Origin: DAOUJH01 sp965116555
GTDB lineage: Bacteria; Chloroflexota; Dehalococcoidia; Lucifugimonadales; QGNO01
DNA length: 64,000 bases
Direction: 5' to 3'
Assembly (NCBI GenBank): GCA_965116555.1
Contig: OZ220698.1
Location: forward strand, 2,170,001-2,234,000
The position numbers and the translations under genes are program-made. Below are positions 40,965 to 50,059 of this stretch, piece by piece (position 1 is the stretch's first letter; the number at the start of each line of letters is the position of its first letter). Below the pieces are notes generated by a model that worked only from the letters and a program-made list of their open reading frames with translations, made no database searches and was not told the DNA's origin.

Positions 40965-42692
40965 ATGTTGGGAGGGACGGCGTTGAATTCGGCCCACCAG
41001 CGGATTGAATGGCGAGTTCGCCCTGCCGTTCCCCAAGAGATAGCCCGGCCACTGATGGATTCGGGGCTGACGCCAATCCTCTCGCAGCTTCTCTACAACA
41101 GAGGCTTACATAGCCCCGATCAGGCCCTAGCTTTCCTTTCCACCGACGAGGTGTCTCACGATGCAGCGTTGCTGCCCGGTCTGCAACAGGCCGTGGAAAG
41201 GCTGAGGAGGGCGGTAAGGGACCAGGAGCGGGTTGCCGTTTTCGGCGATTTCGACGTAGACGGCATTACGGGAACCGCCATCATGGCCCGCGCCCTGACC
41301 TCGCTGGGCATTCAGGTAATTCCGTACATTCCCCATCGCGTCGACGAGGGTCACGGACTCAACACGGACGCCGTGAGCTACCTTGCGGCCCAAGGCGCAA
41401 CCCTGATAGTCACGGTGGACACCGGCGTCACCGCCTTCGCCGAGGTGGCGGCGGCTCAGGACATGGGCGTGGACGTAATCATAACCGACCACCATCTGGC
41501 CCCTGAGGGAGCTCCCGATGCTTGCGCCATCATAGACCCGCGACTTCCAGGCTCAACGTATCCGTTTCCGCACCTCACGGGCGCGGGACTTGCTTACAAG
41601 CTATGCAAAGCCCTTTTGCAATCGTTTGGCTTTAGCGGCCAGGAGCAGGTGGGCACCCTGCTATCCCTGGCCGCTCTGGGAACCGTGGCCGACGTTGCGC
41701 CGCTGTTGGACGAGAACCGTTCCCTTGTCAGGCGCGGCTTGGAGGAGCTTGCCCGCTCCTCGTCGACCGGTCTCCAGGCCATGTTCAGGACGGCGCGCAT
41801 CGAAGACGTATCCTTCGATGCAGAAACCATCGGGTGGGTGCTGGCGCCCCGGCTCAACGCCGCGGGAAGGCTGGACCATGCTGACACAAGCTACAGACTG
41901 CTGGTCACCAACGACGCCGGGGAAGCGGAAGGACTGGCACAGCAACTGGAACAGCAGAACCGCGACAGGCGGACCATGACGACGGAGGCATACGAGAAGG
42001 CGAGGTCTCTGGTGGAGCCTGCGCCGCTCATCATGGTGGGGGATGAGTCGTTTTCTCCGGGCATAATTGGACTGGTTGCCAGCCGGCTTGCGGAGGAGTT
42101 TCACCGGCCTGCTGTTGTGCTCAGTTTGGGCCCGGACGTCAGCCGGGGCAGCTGTCGCAGCATCCCCGAGTTCGACATCGGTTCCGCGTTGCATGAGGTG
42201 GCTCCGGAGGTGGAGGGAATGCTGAGATTCGGCGGCCATCCTCAGGCGGCGGGCTTCACCATTGTCACATCGAGCTTGGACTCCCTACAGAGGCGGCTCA
42301 CCTCCGTGGCGGAGGAGGCGCTGTCCGACCAGGTCTTGCAGCCGCGCTTGGAAATAGACGTGGAGCTGCCGTTGCGGGATCTGCCGCGTGACATCTACCC
42401 GACGGTGCAGAGGCTGGCCCCGTTTGGCGCGGCCAACCCCGCTCCGCTGTTTCTCAGCCGCAACGTGCAACTGGTGAGCAACCGGCAGATAGGCTCCAAC
42501 GGAGACCATCAACTGCTCAAGCTGAAGGAGAACGGCATAACCTGGGACGCCATTGCTTTCAGCAATAGCTGCCGACTGCCTGAGAACATAGATAAAGTGG
42601 ACGTGGTCTATACCGTTGAGGTAGACCGCTGGCGCTCCCGTGAGACCTTGCGGCTGAACGTCAAGGACGTGCGGCCTGCCGTTGCCGCTTAA
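40965..42692 (+). CDS. recJ: Single-stranded-DNA-specific 5'-3' exonuclease RecJ
   Basis: 575 aa, the usual RecJ length. DHH-domain motifs: VAVFGDFDVDGITGTAIMA (motif I, Asp ligands), VTVDTGV, VIITDHH (DHH) and later VADVAPLL. The DHHA1 domain carries MLRFGGHPQAAGFTI, and an OB-fold part follows (VQRLAPFGAANP). It acts in recombination and mismatch repair. ATG 40965 follows the fabF stop by 4 nt but lacks an SD; TTG 40983 has GGGAGGG 6 nt upstream and may be the real start. Confidence 0.94.
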   Translation: MLGGTALNSAHQRIEWRVRPAVPQEIARPLMDSGLTPILSQLLYNRGLHSPDQALAFLSTDEVSHDAALLPGLQQAVERLRRAVRDQERVAVFGDFDVDGITGTAIMARALTSLGIQVIPYIPHRVDEGHGLNTDAVSYLAAQGATLIVTVDTGVTAFAEVAAAQDMGVDVIITDHHLAPEGAPDACAIIDPRLPGSTYPFPHLTGAGLAYKLCKALLQSFGFSGQEQVGTLLSLAALGTVADVAPLLDENRSLVRRGLEELARSSSTGLQAMFRTARIEDVSFDAETIGWVLAPRLNAAGRLDHADTSYRLLVTNDAGEAEGLAQQLEQQNRDRRTMTTEAYEKARSLVEPAPLIMVGDESFSPGIIGLVASRLAEEFHRPAVVLSLGPDVSRGSCRSIPEFDIGSALHEVAPEVEGMLRFGGHPQAAGFTIVTSSLDSLQRRLTSVAEEALSDQVLQPRLEIDVELPLRDLPRDIYPTVQRLAPFGAANPAPLFLSRNVQLVSNRQIGSNGDHQLLKLKENGITWDAIAFSNSCRLPENIDKVDVVYTVEVDRWRSRETLRLNVKDVRPAVAA

Positions 42693-43657
42693 GCCCTGGC
42701 CCTAGGGCGACGGGAACGAGCCTTGGACGCGGGCTTTGGCGCACGGCGTACCCAGCGCGCCTTGTAGGCCAGCAGCGGCACCGTAATTGCCAGGACTACC
42801 AGCGCAATGATGTGGGCTTCCTGGAAGCCGGCGAACCACTCCTTGTCCAATCTGAGGAACTGGATGAAGAAACGCCCTATGGAGTAGAGCATCAGGTATA
42901 GCGCAAACAGCATGCCCGGCGGGGCCAGCCGTCCTCTCAGCTTCCAGATCACCGCCAGCACTATGACATTCCATATCATCTCGTAGGCGATCACGGGCTG
43001 ACTGGCGTTCAGTCCCCATCTTTCAAAGGAGGGGCTCAAGTAATGACCGTAGACAAAGCCCCAGGGCAGGTCTGTGCGCACGGAGAGGTGCTCTCCGTTG
43101 ATGATGTCTCCCACCCGGCCTATGGTCTGCGCGATGAGGAGCGCCGGAGCGGTTATGTCGGCCAGTGCGCCGGCGGAGAAGTTCTTGAACTTGGCGTACA
43201 TCTGCCCGTTCAAATAACCCTGGGATATCTTTTCTCCCACCAGCCGCTTGAACCAGGGCTGCGTCTCACCGGAGTAGATTCGCCCCAGGTACTTCCTCAC
43301 CCAGATGTAGCCGTAGCCACCGACAAACCCGGTGAGAATGGCCCCGTAGAGGGCAATTCCTCCCTGCCATACGGCGTATATCTGGTTTAGGTTCTGGCCA
43401 TAGAAGTCCCAGCGGTCTATGACGTGGAAGAGCCTGGCGCCCACTATGCCGGAGATGACGGCCCAGACCGCGGTGGCATAGACAACGTCCGTATCGATGC
43501 CGTCGCGCTTTGCCCACCTGGCCACAAGGATCACGGCCACGACCACGGCCACAAAGGTGAGGAATCCGTGCCAGCTTAGTACGAACCCCCCGCTTTCAAA
43601 AAGGTTGGGATTGATATTAATTTGGATAGCTAAGGGTTGTATGGCGTAGTTCAACAT
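42689..43657 (-). CDS. lgt: Prolipoprotein diacylglyceryl transferase
   Basis: 322 aa inner-membrane enzyme that adds diacylglycerol to the lipobox cysteine of prolipoproteins. Seven membrane spans; SWHGFLTF (Lgt N-terminal His region), IGRVGDIINGEHLS (the conserved arginine-glycine signature) and YSIGRFFIQFLRLD near the end. A basic tail (about 300-322) is Arg/Lys-rich. It overlaps the recJ 3' end by 4 nt, converging. The window's lipoproteins (LivK, Cache protein) would be its substrates. Confidence 0.94.
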   Translation of the reverse strand: MLNYAIQPLAIQININPNLFESGGFVLSWHGFLTFVAVVVAVILVARWAKRDGIDTDVVYATAVWAVISGIVGARLFHVIDRWDFYGQNLNQIYAVWQGGIALYGAILTGFVGGYGYIWVRKYLGRIYSGETQPWFKRLVGEKISQGYLNGQMYAKFKNFSAGALADITAPALLIAQTIGRVGDIINGEHLSVRTDLPWGFVYGHYLSPSFERWGLNASQPVIAYEMIWNVIVLAVIWKLRGRLAPPGMLFALYLMLYSIGRFFIQFLRLDKEWFAGFQEAHIIALVVLAITVPLLAYKARWVRRAPKPASKARSRRPRARA

Positions 43658-43666
43658 AACCCACCA

Positions 43667-43694
43667 ATTGTATTACGGCTTGGCTTGGTGTCAA
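43667..43694 (-). promoter_or_regulatory. Near-leaderless promoter of lgt
   Basis: On the minus strand TTGACA (top 43689-43694), 16-nt spacer, TACAAT (top 43667-43672), then only 9 nt to the lgt ATG. A perfect -35 with a 5-of-6 -10; the mRNA leader would be 0-3 nt. Confidence 0.6.
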
Positions 43695-43808
43695 GGAACC
43701 GCCTCTTGACGTGCCCAGAGAGGGCACGCAATACCAACGGAAAAGTGCGGTATTCATGGACAGTTGATGACTGTAGAGCGCGGCTCCGGCGGCGATGGGC
43801 CGGATTGT

Positions 43809-44921
43809 TCAGCCCCAGACATGGCGTGCTGTCTCAGCGACGATGCGGAGCTTTGCGTTCTGCTGCTCTATAGTGAGGGGATTGCCAACGATGGATGTGC
43901 CGAACCCGCATTGAGGACTGAGGGCAAGTTGCTCACGAGGGAAATGGCGCGCCGCCTCGGCAATCCTATCCGCAAGCTCCGATTGGGTCTCGGCGCGTGG
44001 CGACTTGGTCGTGACCAGCCCAAGCGCCACCGTCTTGTCGTCCGGTATACTGTGCAAAGGCTCGAACGAGCCTGAACGCTCGTCGTCGTACTCCAGCATC
44101 AGCCGCTGCGCATTCACGCGCCGGAGCACCGGCTCGACGAGCTGGTCGTAACCGCCTTCAGCCAGCCAGCGGCCGCCCTGGTTGCCCCGGCAGAGGTGGA
44201 ACGCGAATACGGCCTCTGGGAACCCGTCCATCACTGCGTTGTCCAACTCTATGCCTTGGGCAATCCAGTTTTCCATGGTCCCGGCCTGGTCGTTGTAGAA
44301 GGCCGCCCAGGTTGGATCCAGCACGAGTGGGTAGTGCGGAGCATCGAGCTGAATGTAGGTTGCGCCGAGCCTGATCAGCTCTTCGATCTCTTCACGGATG
44401 ATCCGCGCCACGTCTGACAGGAACGCATCCAGCGTGGGGTAGGCTGTGACAGACTTCACCGGCGACCAGAAGTTGGCGAACAGGCTGGGGCTTGGCAACG
44501 TAATCTTCGCCAGGCGCGACGTTCGACCGCGCAGGTAGGTGAACTCCTCCGCCGACAGGTGACGTTTGCGCCGGAGGGGCCCGACGACCCCCAGGGTTGC
44601 AGGACGCTCCTTGTGCAAGTCTCCCACCCGTTCGCTGCCCCGCCAATCACCCCAGAGGAATGCATCAATGTCGAACTCGCCGAAACCTTCGACTGCCTCT
44701 GGCATCTGACTCTGGAAAGAGAGCCGGCGCATCTCACCGTCGGTGAGGACCTCTAGTCCCGCCTCCTCTTGGGCGGTTACGGCGCTATCGACAGCGGCGT
44801 CCTCGATGCGCTTGAACTCCGAGGGCGCCATACGTCCAGCCGCAACGTCCTCTCGCGCGGCGATCAGTTCTGGCGGCCTGATCAGGCTCCCAACAACGTC
44901 GGCATGGGGCAGATTCAGCAT
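43809..44921 (-). CDS. Cobalamin-independent methionine synthase-like protein (MetE C-terminal family)
   Basis: 370 aa, about half of MetE and corresponding to its catalytic C-terminal barrel. The zinc site is visible as FAFHLCRGNQGG (H-x-C) and LSPQCGFGTS (second Cys); IQLDAPHYP carries the substrate Asp. Free-standing copies of this domain transfer methyl groups between thiols and varied donors, such as methylcobamide or methoxy compounds, rather than folate. Whether homocysteine is the acceptor is unknown. It is transcribed alone. Confidence 0.85.
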   Translation of the reverse strand: MLNLPHADVVGSLIRPPELIAAREDVAAGRMAPSEFKRIEDAAVDSAVTAQEEAGLEVLTDGEMRRLSFQSQMPEAVEGFGEFDIDAFLWGDWRGSERVGDLHKERPATLGVVGPLRRKRHLSAEEFTYLRGRTSRLAKITLPSPSLFANFWSPVKSVTAYPTLDAFLSDVARIIREEIEELIRLGATYIQLDAPHYPLVLDPTWAAFYNDQAGTMENWIAQGIELDNAVMDGFPEAVFAFHLCRGNQGGRWLAEGGYDQLVEPVLRRVNAQRLMLEYDDERSGSFEPLHSIPDDKTVALGLVTTKSPRAETQSELADRIAEAARHFPREQLALSPQCGFGTSIVGNPLTIEQQNAKLRIVAETARHVWG

Positions 44922-45074
44922 GACTGGAAGTCTCCCACATCCGTGGGCTTATGCCAAGGACTGTGTTTGCCAACGCCCCAAAGGCCAAATCTCCATATGC
45001 TGCAGCCTTCTGCCACCAAGCAAATCCTTGGGTATGTGGTAGAATAGAGTACCCAGTTTCCGAGGTTGGGTAAC

Positions 45075-45953
45075 ATGGAGCAAGCTTTACAAGGTTTCCT
45101 GAACCACCTTACCGTGGAGAAAGGAGCGTCGCCTCACACGGTCGCCGCCTACCGGAACGACTTGGGCCAGCTGCTGGAGTTTGCCGAGGGGGCCAGAGTC
45201 AGCCCGCGTCTTCTCAGCGACTATGTGATTGCACTCCAAGAACGCGGCTACTCCAACACCACCGTTGCCAGGAAGATTGCTTCCGTCAAGTCTTTCTTCA
45301 ATTTCCTGCTGGAAGAGGGGGAGGTGAAGGAAGACCCCACGGAAAACCTGTCCTCGCCCAGAACCGGCAGAAGTTTGCCCAAGCCGCTCAGCGAAGAGGA
45401 TATACTGCGCCTTCTTGAGGAACCGTTCAAGTCCAACTCACCCGAGGGTCTGCGCGACGGCGCAATGCTGGAGTTGCTCTATGCCAGCGGCCTGCGCGTC
45501 AGCGAAATGATCAATCTGAACGTACGTGACGTAAACATAGACGAGCAGTACCTGCGCTGCATGGGCAAGGGGTCCAAGGAGCGTGTAGTGCCTCTCTACG
45601 ACGAGGTGGTAGAGGTTGTACGGTACTACGTCACAAACGGCCGCCCCGAACTTCTTGCCGACAGCAACCGGAATGAGCAGGCGCTTTTCCTAAACCGTCA
45701 CGGAGATAGGCTGACAAGGCAGGGGTTCTGGTTTATTCTCAAGAATCATGCCATAAATGCCGGCATAGTCCAGAGAATCACTCCCCATACCCTGCGTCAC
45801 AGCTTTGCTACCCACCTGCTGGCCGGTGGAGCTTCGCTGCGCAACGTACAGGAGTTCCTGGGACACGCCAGCATTGCCACAACACAGATATATACTCACA
45901 TCACAAGCGAACGGATTATGGAGGAGTACGACCGCGCTCATCCGAGGGCTTGA
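45075..45953 (+). CDS. Tyrosine recombinase XerC/XerD-like
   Basis: 292 aa, the usual Xer length. The N-terminal SAM-like DNA-binding domain starts FLNHLTVEKGASPHTVAAYR. All catalytic residues are present: Arg in SGLRVSEM, Lys in GKGSKER, His and Arg in TPHTLRHSFA, His in LGHASI and Tyr in TQIYTHI. It resolves chromosome dimers at dif; only one such gene is in the window. I use ATG 45075 rather than TTG 45066. It could also act in trans on tRNA-associated elements, which is speculative. Confidence 0.92.
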   Translation: MEQALQGFLNHLTVEKGASPHTVAAYRNDLGQLLEFAEGARVSPRLLSDYVIALQERGYSNTTVARKIASVKSFFNFLLEEGEVKEDPTENLSSPRTGRSLPKPLSEEDILRLLEEPFKSNSPEGLRDGAMLELLYASGLRVSEMINLNVRDVNIDEQYLRCMGKGSKERVVPLYDEVVEVVRYYVTNGRPELLADSNRNEQALFLNRHGDRLTRQGFWFILKNHAINAGIVQRITPHTLRHSFATHLLAGGASLRNVQEFLGHASIATTQIYTHITSERIMEEYDRAHPRA

Positions 45954-46009
45954 CATGACATTGTAAAACTGAGCCGCCACATTGCATAAGCAGAAAACGG
46001 AGGGATGCC

Positions 46010-46702
46010 ATGGGCGTAATCACTATAAACGGGCAGAGAGGCAGCGCCGCCAGGGAAATAGGCGCAGAGGTAGCACAGCAGCTGGGCTATGACTACGTAG
46101 ACCGGCTCATACTGGCCGAATCGGCTATGCGCTTGGGCGCAACCGTAGAAGCGGTGGAGGATAAATGGCAGCGAAAGCCGGGGCTGGCCGAACGGTTGGG
46201 GCGCTTCCTGGAACGCATCATGGAGCGCTCGGCCACCGCTGGCGCGGGAGGAGACCCCTACTTTGGGCCGGGCCTTGGAGTCCTGCTTGGCCAGGACTAC
46301 CCTGAGGCGGTGGCGGAGCCGATAAACACGTCCGATCAGCTGGTGGACGAACACTTCCTGGAGGCTACCAGGGATGTGATTTTCGACCTGGCCAATACGG
46401 GGAACGTAGTGATAATTGGACGGGCCAGCAATCACATACTCAGGGATAGGCCGGACACTTTCCACGTGGGGATTATCTCCACGATTGATTACCGAGTTGA
46501 GGTCATCAAAAAGCGTGAAAACATGCCGGAAGAAGATGCGCTTAGGTTCATCACCGAAACCGAAATAGCCAGGTTGGAATACTTCCGCAAGTATTTTCAG
46601 GCTGAGGCGGATAATCCCAACGACTTCCACATGATGCTCAACACCAGCATAGTAGACCAGGAAAAAGCGGCAAGCCTTATCATTAAGGCCGCAGTAGGTT
46701 AA
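46010..46702 (+). CDS. Cytidylate kinase-like family protein
   Basis: 230 aa. MGVITINGQRGSAAREIGAE is the P-loop region (G-x-R-G-S/A-A replacing the canonical GKS/T), followed by LGYDYVDRLIL and VVIIGRASNHILRDRPDTFHVGI, as in the cytidylate kinase-like family. KKRENMPEEDALRFI is the lid-like segment. The substrate is unproven; a separate cmk may exist elsewhere. It follows xerC by 56 nt in the same direction. Confidence 0.83.
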   Translation: MGVITINGQRGSAAREIGAEVAQQLGYDYVDRLILAESAMRLGATVEAVEDKWQRKPGLAERLGRFLERIMERSATAGAGGDPYFGPGLGVLLGQDYPEAVAEPINTSDQLVDEHFLEATRDVIFDLANTGNVVIIGRASNHILRDRPDTFHVGIISTIDYRVEVIKKRENMPEEDALRFITETEIARLEYFRKYFQAEADNPNDFHMMLNTSIVDQEKAASLIIKAAVG

Positions 46703-46778
46703 GATGATAGCTGGTAAATAATTTAGCTGTTCCAGGACAGGCAACCGGGAGTCCGGATAGCAATGGGGGCATCTGACC

Positions 46779-47150
46779 ATGCCGAAGAAATCTAAGAGAG
46801 TTGCATCGCGCCAGGCGCAGTTGAGCGGCAGATCAAAGAGGACGCGCTCACACGGCCCTTCAGGAATACCTGTAACCGCCTCTCCACAGGAAGGCTCTTC
46901 ATCGTCCAGGGCAGCCGTGGACTCGGCTGTGGCCGTGGCAGAACCAAAGGCCGTGGTGAGGGCAGAGGCCGGCGCACCCCCAGTCGCTCAGCCCCGCACG
47001 CCCCGGTCAAGAAGCAGGGGAATACAGGTCAAGCCCGTGGAGGCCTACTTTGTCCCCGAGATACGCCGCATCGGCATCGCCTCAGGGATAGTGATTGCGA
47101 TATTGATCGCTATGGTTTTCGTTCTGCCCCAGATCGATCTTCAGATCTGA
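46779..47150 (+). CDS. Basic, low-complexity protein with C-terminal membrane anchor
   Basis: 123 aa, family not recognised. The first 80 residues are disordered and rich in Ser, Arg, Ala and Pro; a single membrane span (IGIASGIVIAILIAMVFVL) near residues 97-115 ends the protein, leaving about 6 residues outside. It may be a tail-anchored membrane protein. Its last 10 nt overlap the convergent birA gene. Confidence 0.6.
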   Translation: MPKKSKRVASRQAQLSGRSKRTRSHGPSGIPVTASPQEGSSSSRAAVDSAVAVAEPKAVVRAEAGAPPVAQPRTPRSRSRGIQVKPVEAYFVPEIRRIGIASGIVIAILIAMVFVLPQIDLQI

Positions 47151-47923
47151 AAAGTTACCTCTCCAGCCGTCAGAGACACCACTGTACCGTCCTTGCGGCG
47201 CAGCACCAGGTTGCCCTCACCGTCTATGTCTTCGGCTAGGCCCTCCTCTACCTGCTCTCCCCAAAGCACCCGCACCTCTTTGCCCAGCGTCTCCATACTT
47301 TCACGCCACTCGCTCCATACTGCCCCCCACTCCTGCAAGCTGGCGTATATGTAGCCCAACTCTTGAAGGACGGCCTGAAGCGTCTCTTCGCGCTGCACGG
47401 CATGGTCAACCTCCTTGGAGAGGCAGGTGGTATCTCCCAAGCCCTCGTTGACTTCATCTGCCGGATCCATGTTGACATTGACGCCAACTCCAAGCACGGC
47501 GTATCGCACCTGTTCATTTTGGACCGCCGACTCTACAAGAATACCGGAGACCTTCTTGCCATTGATGCGTACGTCGTTGGGCCACTTTATCCCAGCCGAT
47601 AATCCGTACATATGACGGATAACCCTTGCAACCGCCACGGCGGCGGCAATGCCCAAACGTGAAACAGCCCATTTGGAAGGATAGAGCACTACCGAGAAGG
47701 ATAGATTCTGGCCGGGAGCGGTTACCCATTTTCTGCCGAAGCGTCCCCTGCCCGCCGTCTGCTCTTCGGCCACAATCACCGTCCCTTCCGCTGCACCCTC
47801 TTCCGCCGCCTGGCGCGCTAGATCCATGGTTGAACCAACGCTTTGGTAATAATCTATGCGGTGCCCTATCAGAGCATTGCTAAGAAAATCCTGGACGGCC
47901 TTTACCTGAAGCAACGGTTCCAC
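47141..47923 (-). CDS. birA: Biotin--[acetyl-CoA-carboxylase] ligase
   Basis: 260 aa. SVGSTMDLARQAAEEGA, VVAEEQTAGRGRFGRKWVTAPGQNLSFSVVL (the GRGRxGR biotinyl-AMP loop) and IKWPNDVRINGKKVSGILVE (K-W-P-N-D) identify the catalytic domain; a short C-terminal SH3-like domain follows. There is no N-terminal helix-turn-helix, so this is a non-regulatory class I ligase. The start is GTG with AAGGAG 6 nt upstream. Confidence 0.93.
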   Translation of the reverse strand: MEPLLQVKAVQDFLSNALIGHRIDYYQSVGSTMDLARQAAEEGAAEGTVIVAEEQTAGRGRFGRKWVTAPGQNLSFSVVLYPSKWAVSRLGIAAAVAVARVIRHMYGLSAGIKWPNDVRINGKKVSGILVESAVQNEQVRYAVLGVGVNVNMDPADEVNEGLGDTTCLSKEVDHAVQREETLQAVLQELGYIYASLQEWGAVWSEWRESMETLGKEVRVLWGEQVEEGLAEDIDGEGNLVLRRKDGTVVSLTAGEVTFQI

Positions 47924-48044
47924 AGGGGTCTCCTTCCCACGGAGTTGATCACATTATACAACCAGGCTTCCAACCGTAGACCGGTGCACCTATACTGTGA
48001 AGTGTGCTAATGGACAAAGCGGCGATGCCAATTGGAGGGCGCTT

Positions 48045-48464
48045 ATGAAAAGCATTCTGGTTCCCCTAGACGGTTCCCTTCTTTCAGAGGCGGTGCTACC
48101 CCACGTCAAAGAGATGGCGTCAGGCCTTCCAGCCAGCATTCACTTGCTCACAGTAGTCTCAATTACAGCTCCGGACAGGGAGGCTTACGAAGAATCCGTG
48201 CGGCTGCAGAGTAGAGAAGCCGGCGACTACCTGGAGAGCCAAGCAGAAGAGCTAAAGGCAAGCGGGTTCTACGCCGATTGGTCGGTACGAGAAGGGATTG
48301 CGGCGGATGAAATCCTCCTGCACATACAGGAGAACCAGTTTGACCTTGTTGCTATTTCCACTCACGGCAGATCGGGGCTGGGCAGGATGGTCTTGGGGAG
48401 TGTCTTCGACAAAGTGATGCGGGAGTCCGGCATCCCCGTACTGGTTATCAAGCCCACTGAATAG
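48045..48464 (+). CDS. Universal stress protein (UspA family)
   Basis: 139 aa single-domain USP. It begins MKSILVPLDGSLLSEAVLPH and ends with the ATP-binding loop G-x2-G-x9-G-S/T: STHGRSGLGRMVLGSVFDKV followed by SGIPVLVIKP. GGAGG about 6 nt before ATG 48045 fixes the start, although the frame extends upstream. USPs bind ATP or AMP and modulate stress survival. Confidence 0.9.
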   Translation: MKSILVPLDGSLLSEAVLPHVKEMASGLPASIHLLTVVSITAPDREAYEESVRLQSREAGDYLESQAEELKASGFYADWSVREGIAADEILLHIQENQFDLVAISTHGRSGLGRMVLGSVFDKVMRESGIPVLVIKPTE

Positions 48465-48511
48465 CAAGCAAAGCAGGGGGTCTAAGTGACGCTTGACAAT
48501 GGGCGGTTGAA

Positions 48512-49459
48512 ATGCGTATAGCGGTGATGGGCGCTGGCGCCGTGGGCGGCTACCTGGGCGCATTGCTTGCACGCGCCGGCCATGAAGTGTCCCTGATAGC
48601 TCGCGGTCAGCACTTGCAGGCCATCCGAGATTCAGGGCTCCAGGTGCGGAGCGAACAGGGGGACTTCACAACCCAAGTGCGGGCCACAGACCAGCCCTCT
48701 GAGATAGGGCCCGTGGACCTGGTGATCCACGCGGTGAAGACCTACCACAACGCGGAGGCCGTTCCTCTGCTTCGCCCGCTTCTTGAAGGAAAAACAACGG
48801 TGCTCTGCGTACAGAACGGCGTCGATAGCTGGGAGCAGGCGCAACAAGCGCTGCCGCCCAACACGGTACTGCCCGGCGCAGTCTATATCGAGGCCAGTGT
48901 GATAGAACCCGGAGTCGTGCAACAGCAGGGCAACGTGCGTCGCCTTGTTTTTGGTGAAGCGGACGGCTCTTCGACGCCACGAATCCAAGCTATAGCCTCG
49001 GCCATGCAAAGCGCGGGTATGCCTACGGAGATCTCCAACGATATAACCAGCGTCCTATGGAGCAAATGGCTCTTCATCACGGCTCTGGCGGGGACCACCT
49101 GCGCCGCACATGCAGGCCTAGCCGATCTTCTGGCGGTACCGGAGTCCCGCCTTCTTGTGGTGCAGGTGTTGCGTGAGATAGACAGCTTGGGCAGAAAGCT
49201 GGGCGTCAACCTGGACAGCGATGTCGTCGAAAAGACCCTCCACTACATGGAGACGGAAGCGAGTTCGCTCAAGGCGTCCATGCAGAAGGACATGGAAACG
49301 GGGCGGCCCATGGAACTGGATGCCCTGACGGGCGCGGTGGTCCGCTTAGGGAAAGAGGCAGGGATATCCACGCCGGCAAACGAGGCCATCTACGCTCTGC
49401 TCAAGCCACACGCTTTGAGGAACCTAAAGTCCCTTTCCCCGTCTGTGGGGGAAGGTTAG
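48512..49459 (+). CDS. panE: 2-dehydropantoate 2-reductase
   Basis: 315 aa NADPH-dependent ketopantoate reductase of CoA biosynthesis. The Rossmann loop is MRIAVMGAGAVGGYLGALLA; VIHAVKTYHNAEA carries the conserved Lys near the substrate, LWSKWLFITALAG the catalytic Lys-Asn region, and ASLKASMQKDMETGRPMELDALTGAVVR the C-terminal signature (given as two adjoining parts). Many PanE paralogues act on other 2-keto acids, so the substrate is likely but not certain. Confidence 0.86.
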   Translation: MRIAVMGAGAVGGYLGALLARAGHEVSLIARGQHLQAIRDSGLQVRSEQGDFTTQVRATDQPSEIGPVDLVIHAVKTYHNAEAVPLLRPLLEGKTTVLCVQNGVDSWEQAQQALPPNTVLPGAVYIEASVIEPGVVQQQGNVRRLVFGEADGSSTPRIQAIASAMQSAGMPTEISNDITSVLWSKWLFITALAGTTCAAHAGLADLLAVPESRLLVVQVLREIDSLGRKLGVNLDSDVVEKTLHYMETEASSLKASMQKDMETGRPMELDALTGAVVRLGKEAGISTPANEAIYALLKPHALRNLKSLSPSVGEG

Positions 49460-49575
49460 AGCCTGCCTCACACTTGATGCGGGGATGTGGCAATCCGGTC
49501 GGCTGCCCACACACGGTTCACCCCCCATCTCAATCTTCCCCCGTCAAGGGGAAGATGTTTTGCAAAGGTTTCCCT
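49430..49575. repeat. C-rich hairpin repeats downstream of panE
   Basis: The panE 3' end and the spacer before rnpB contain TTTCCCC/GGGGGAA near 49434-49456 and CTTCCCC/GGGGAAG near 49534-49553, followed by GTTTTGCAAAGG as at 11.2 kb. The first may serve as the panE transcript end. Confidence 0.65.
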
Positions 49576-49617
49576 TGCGCAACAGTGGCGCGCTAGCCTA
49601 GAGGCAGGCAGTGCGGA

Positions 49618-49980
49618 CTGGGTAGATCTGTAAGCCGAGTTCTGTATTCGCCCTGAGGCGAACGGCGACCATCCATCTGGGCCTGCCGTTTCCAGCAGGC
49701 TCAAGCGGCCAACCCGGGGACAGGCCGGGCGCCGTTGTCCCTCTATTAGGCCTTGCTCCAGGTGAGGTTTACCCACTCCTAACGTCGCCGCAGGAGCCGT
49801 GAGCTCTTACCTCACGATTTCAACCTTGCCCCCGCTGCTATTGCCGCTGAGGCGGTATGTTTCTGTGGCACTCTCTATCGGGTTGCCCCGCCTGGGTGTT
49901 ACCCAGCACCTTTGCCCGGAGGAGCTCGGACTTTCCTCCCCGGCGCTCAACGCGCCAGAGCGGCCGCCCAATCTACCCAG
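49618..49980 (-). ncRNA. rnpB: RNase P RNA, bacterial class A
   Basis: About 363 nt. Helix P1 is CTGGGTAGAT (5') pairing with ATCTACCCAG (3'). The near-universal 5' core GAGGAAAGTCCGAGCTCC lies close to the start, AGAGTGCCACAGAAAC in the specificity part, and the 3' end carries ACAGAACTCGGCTTACAGAT. It is the catalytic RNA that trims tRNA 5' leaders. Exact ends are set by P1 and may be off by a few bases. Confidence 0.92.
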
Positions 49981-50059
49981 CCCGGTTCCAGTTTAACACA
50001 CGGTACATCGATGCCTTGTATGGAGAAGGGCTGGACACGCACGGCGTCAGCCTATGTGG

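Noticed and set aside
45075..45953. The XerC/D-like gene as the integrase of the tRNA-Arg cassette
   Set aside because: It is 8 kb outside the repeats, has the typical chromosomal Xer length and motifs, and lies among housekeeping genes; acting in trans cannot be excluded but is unsupported.
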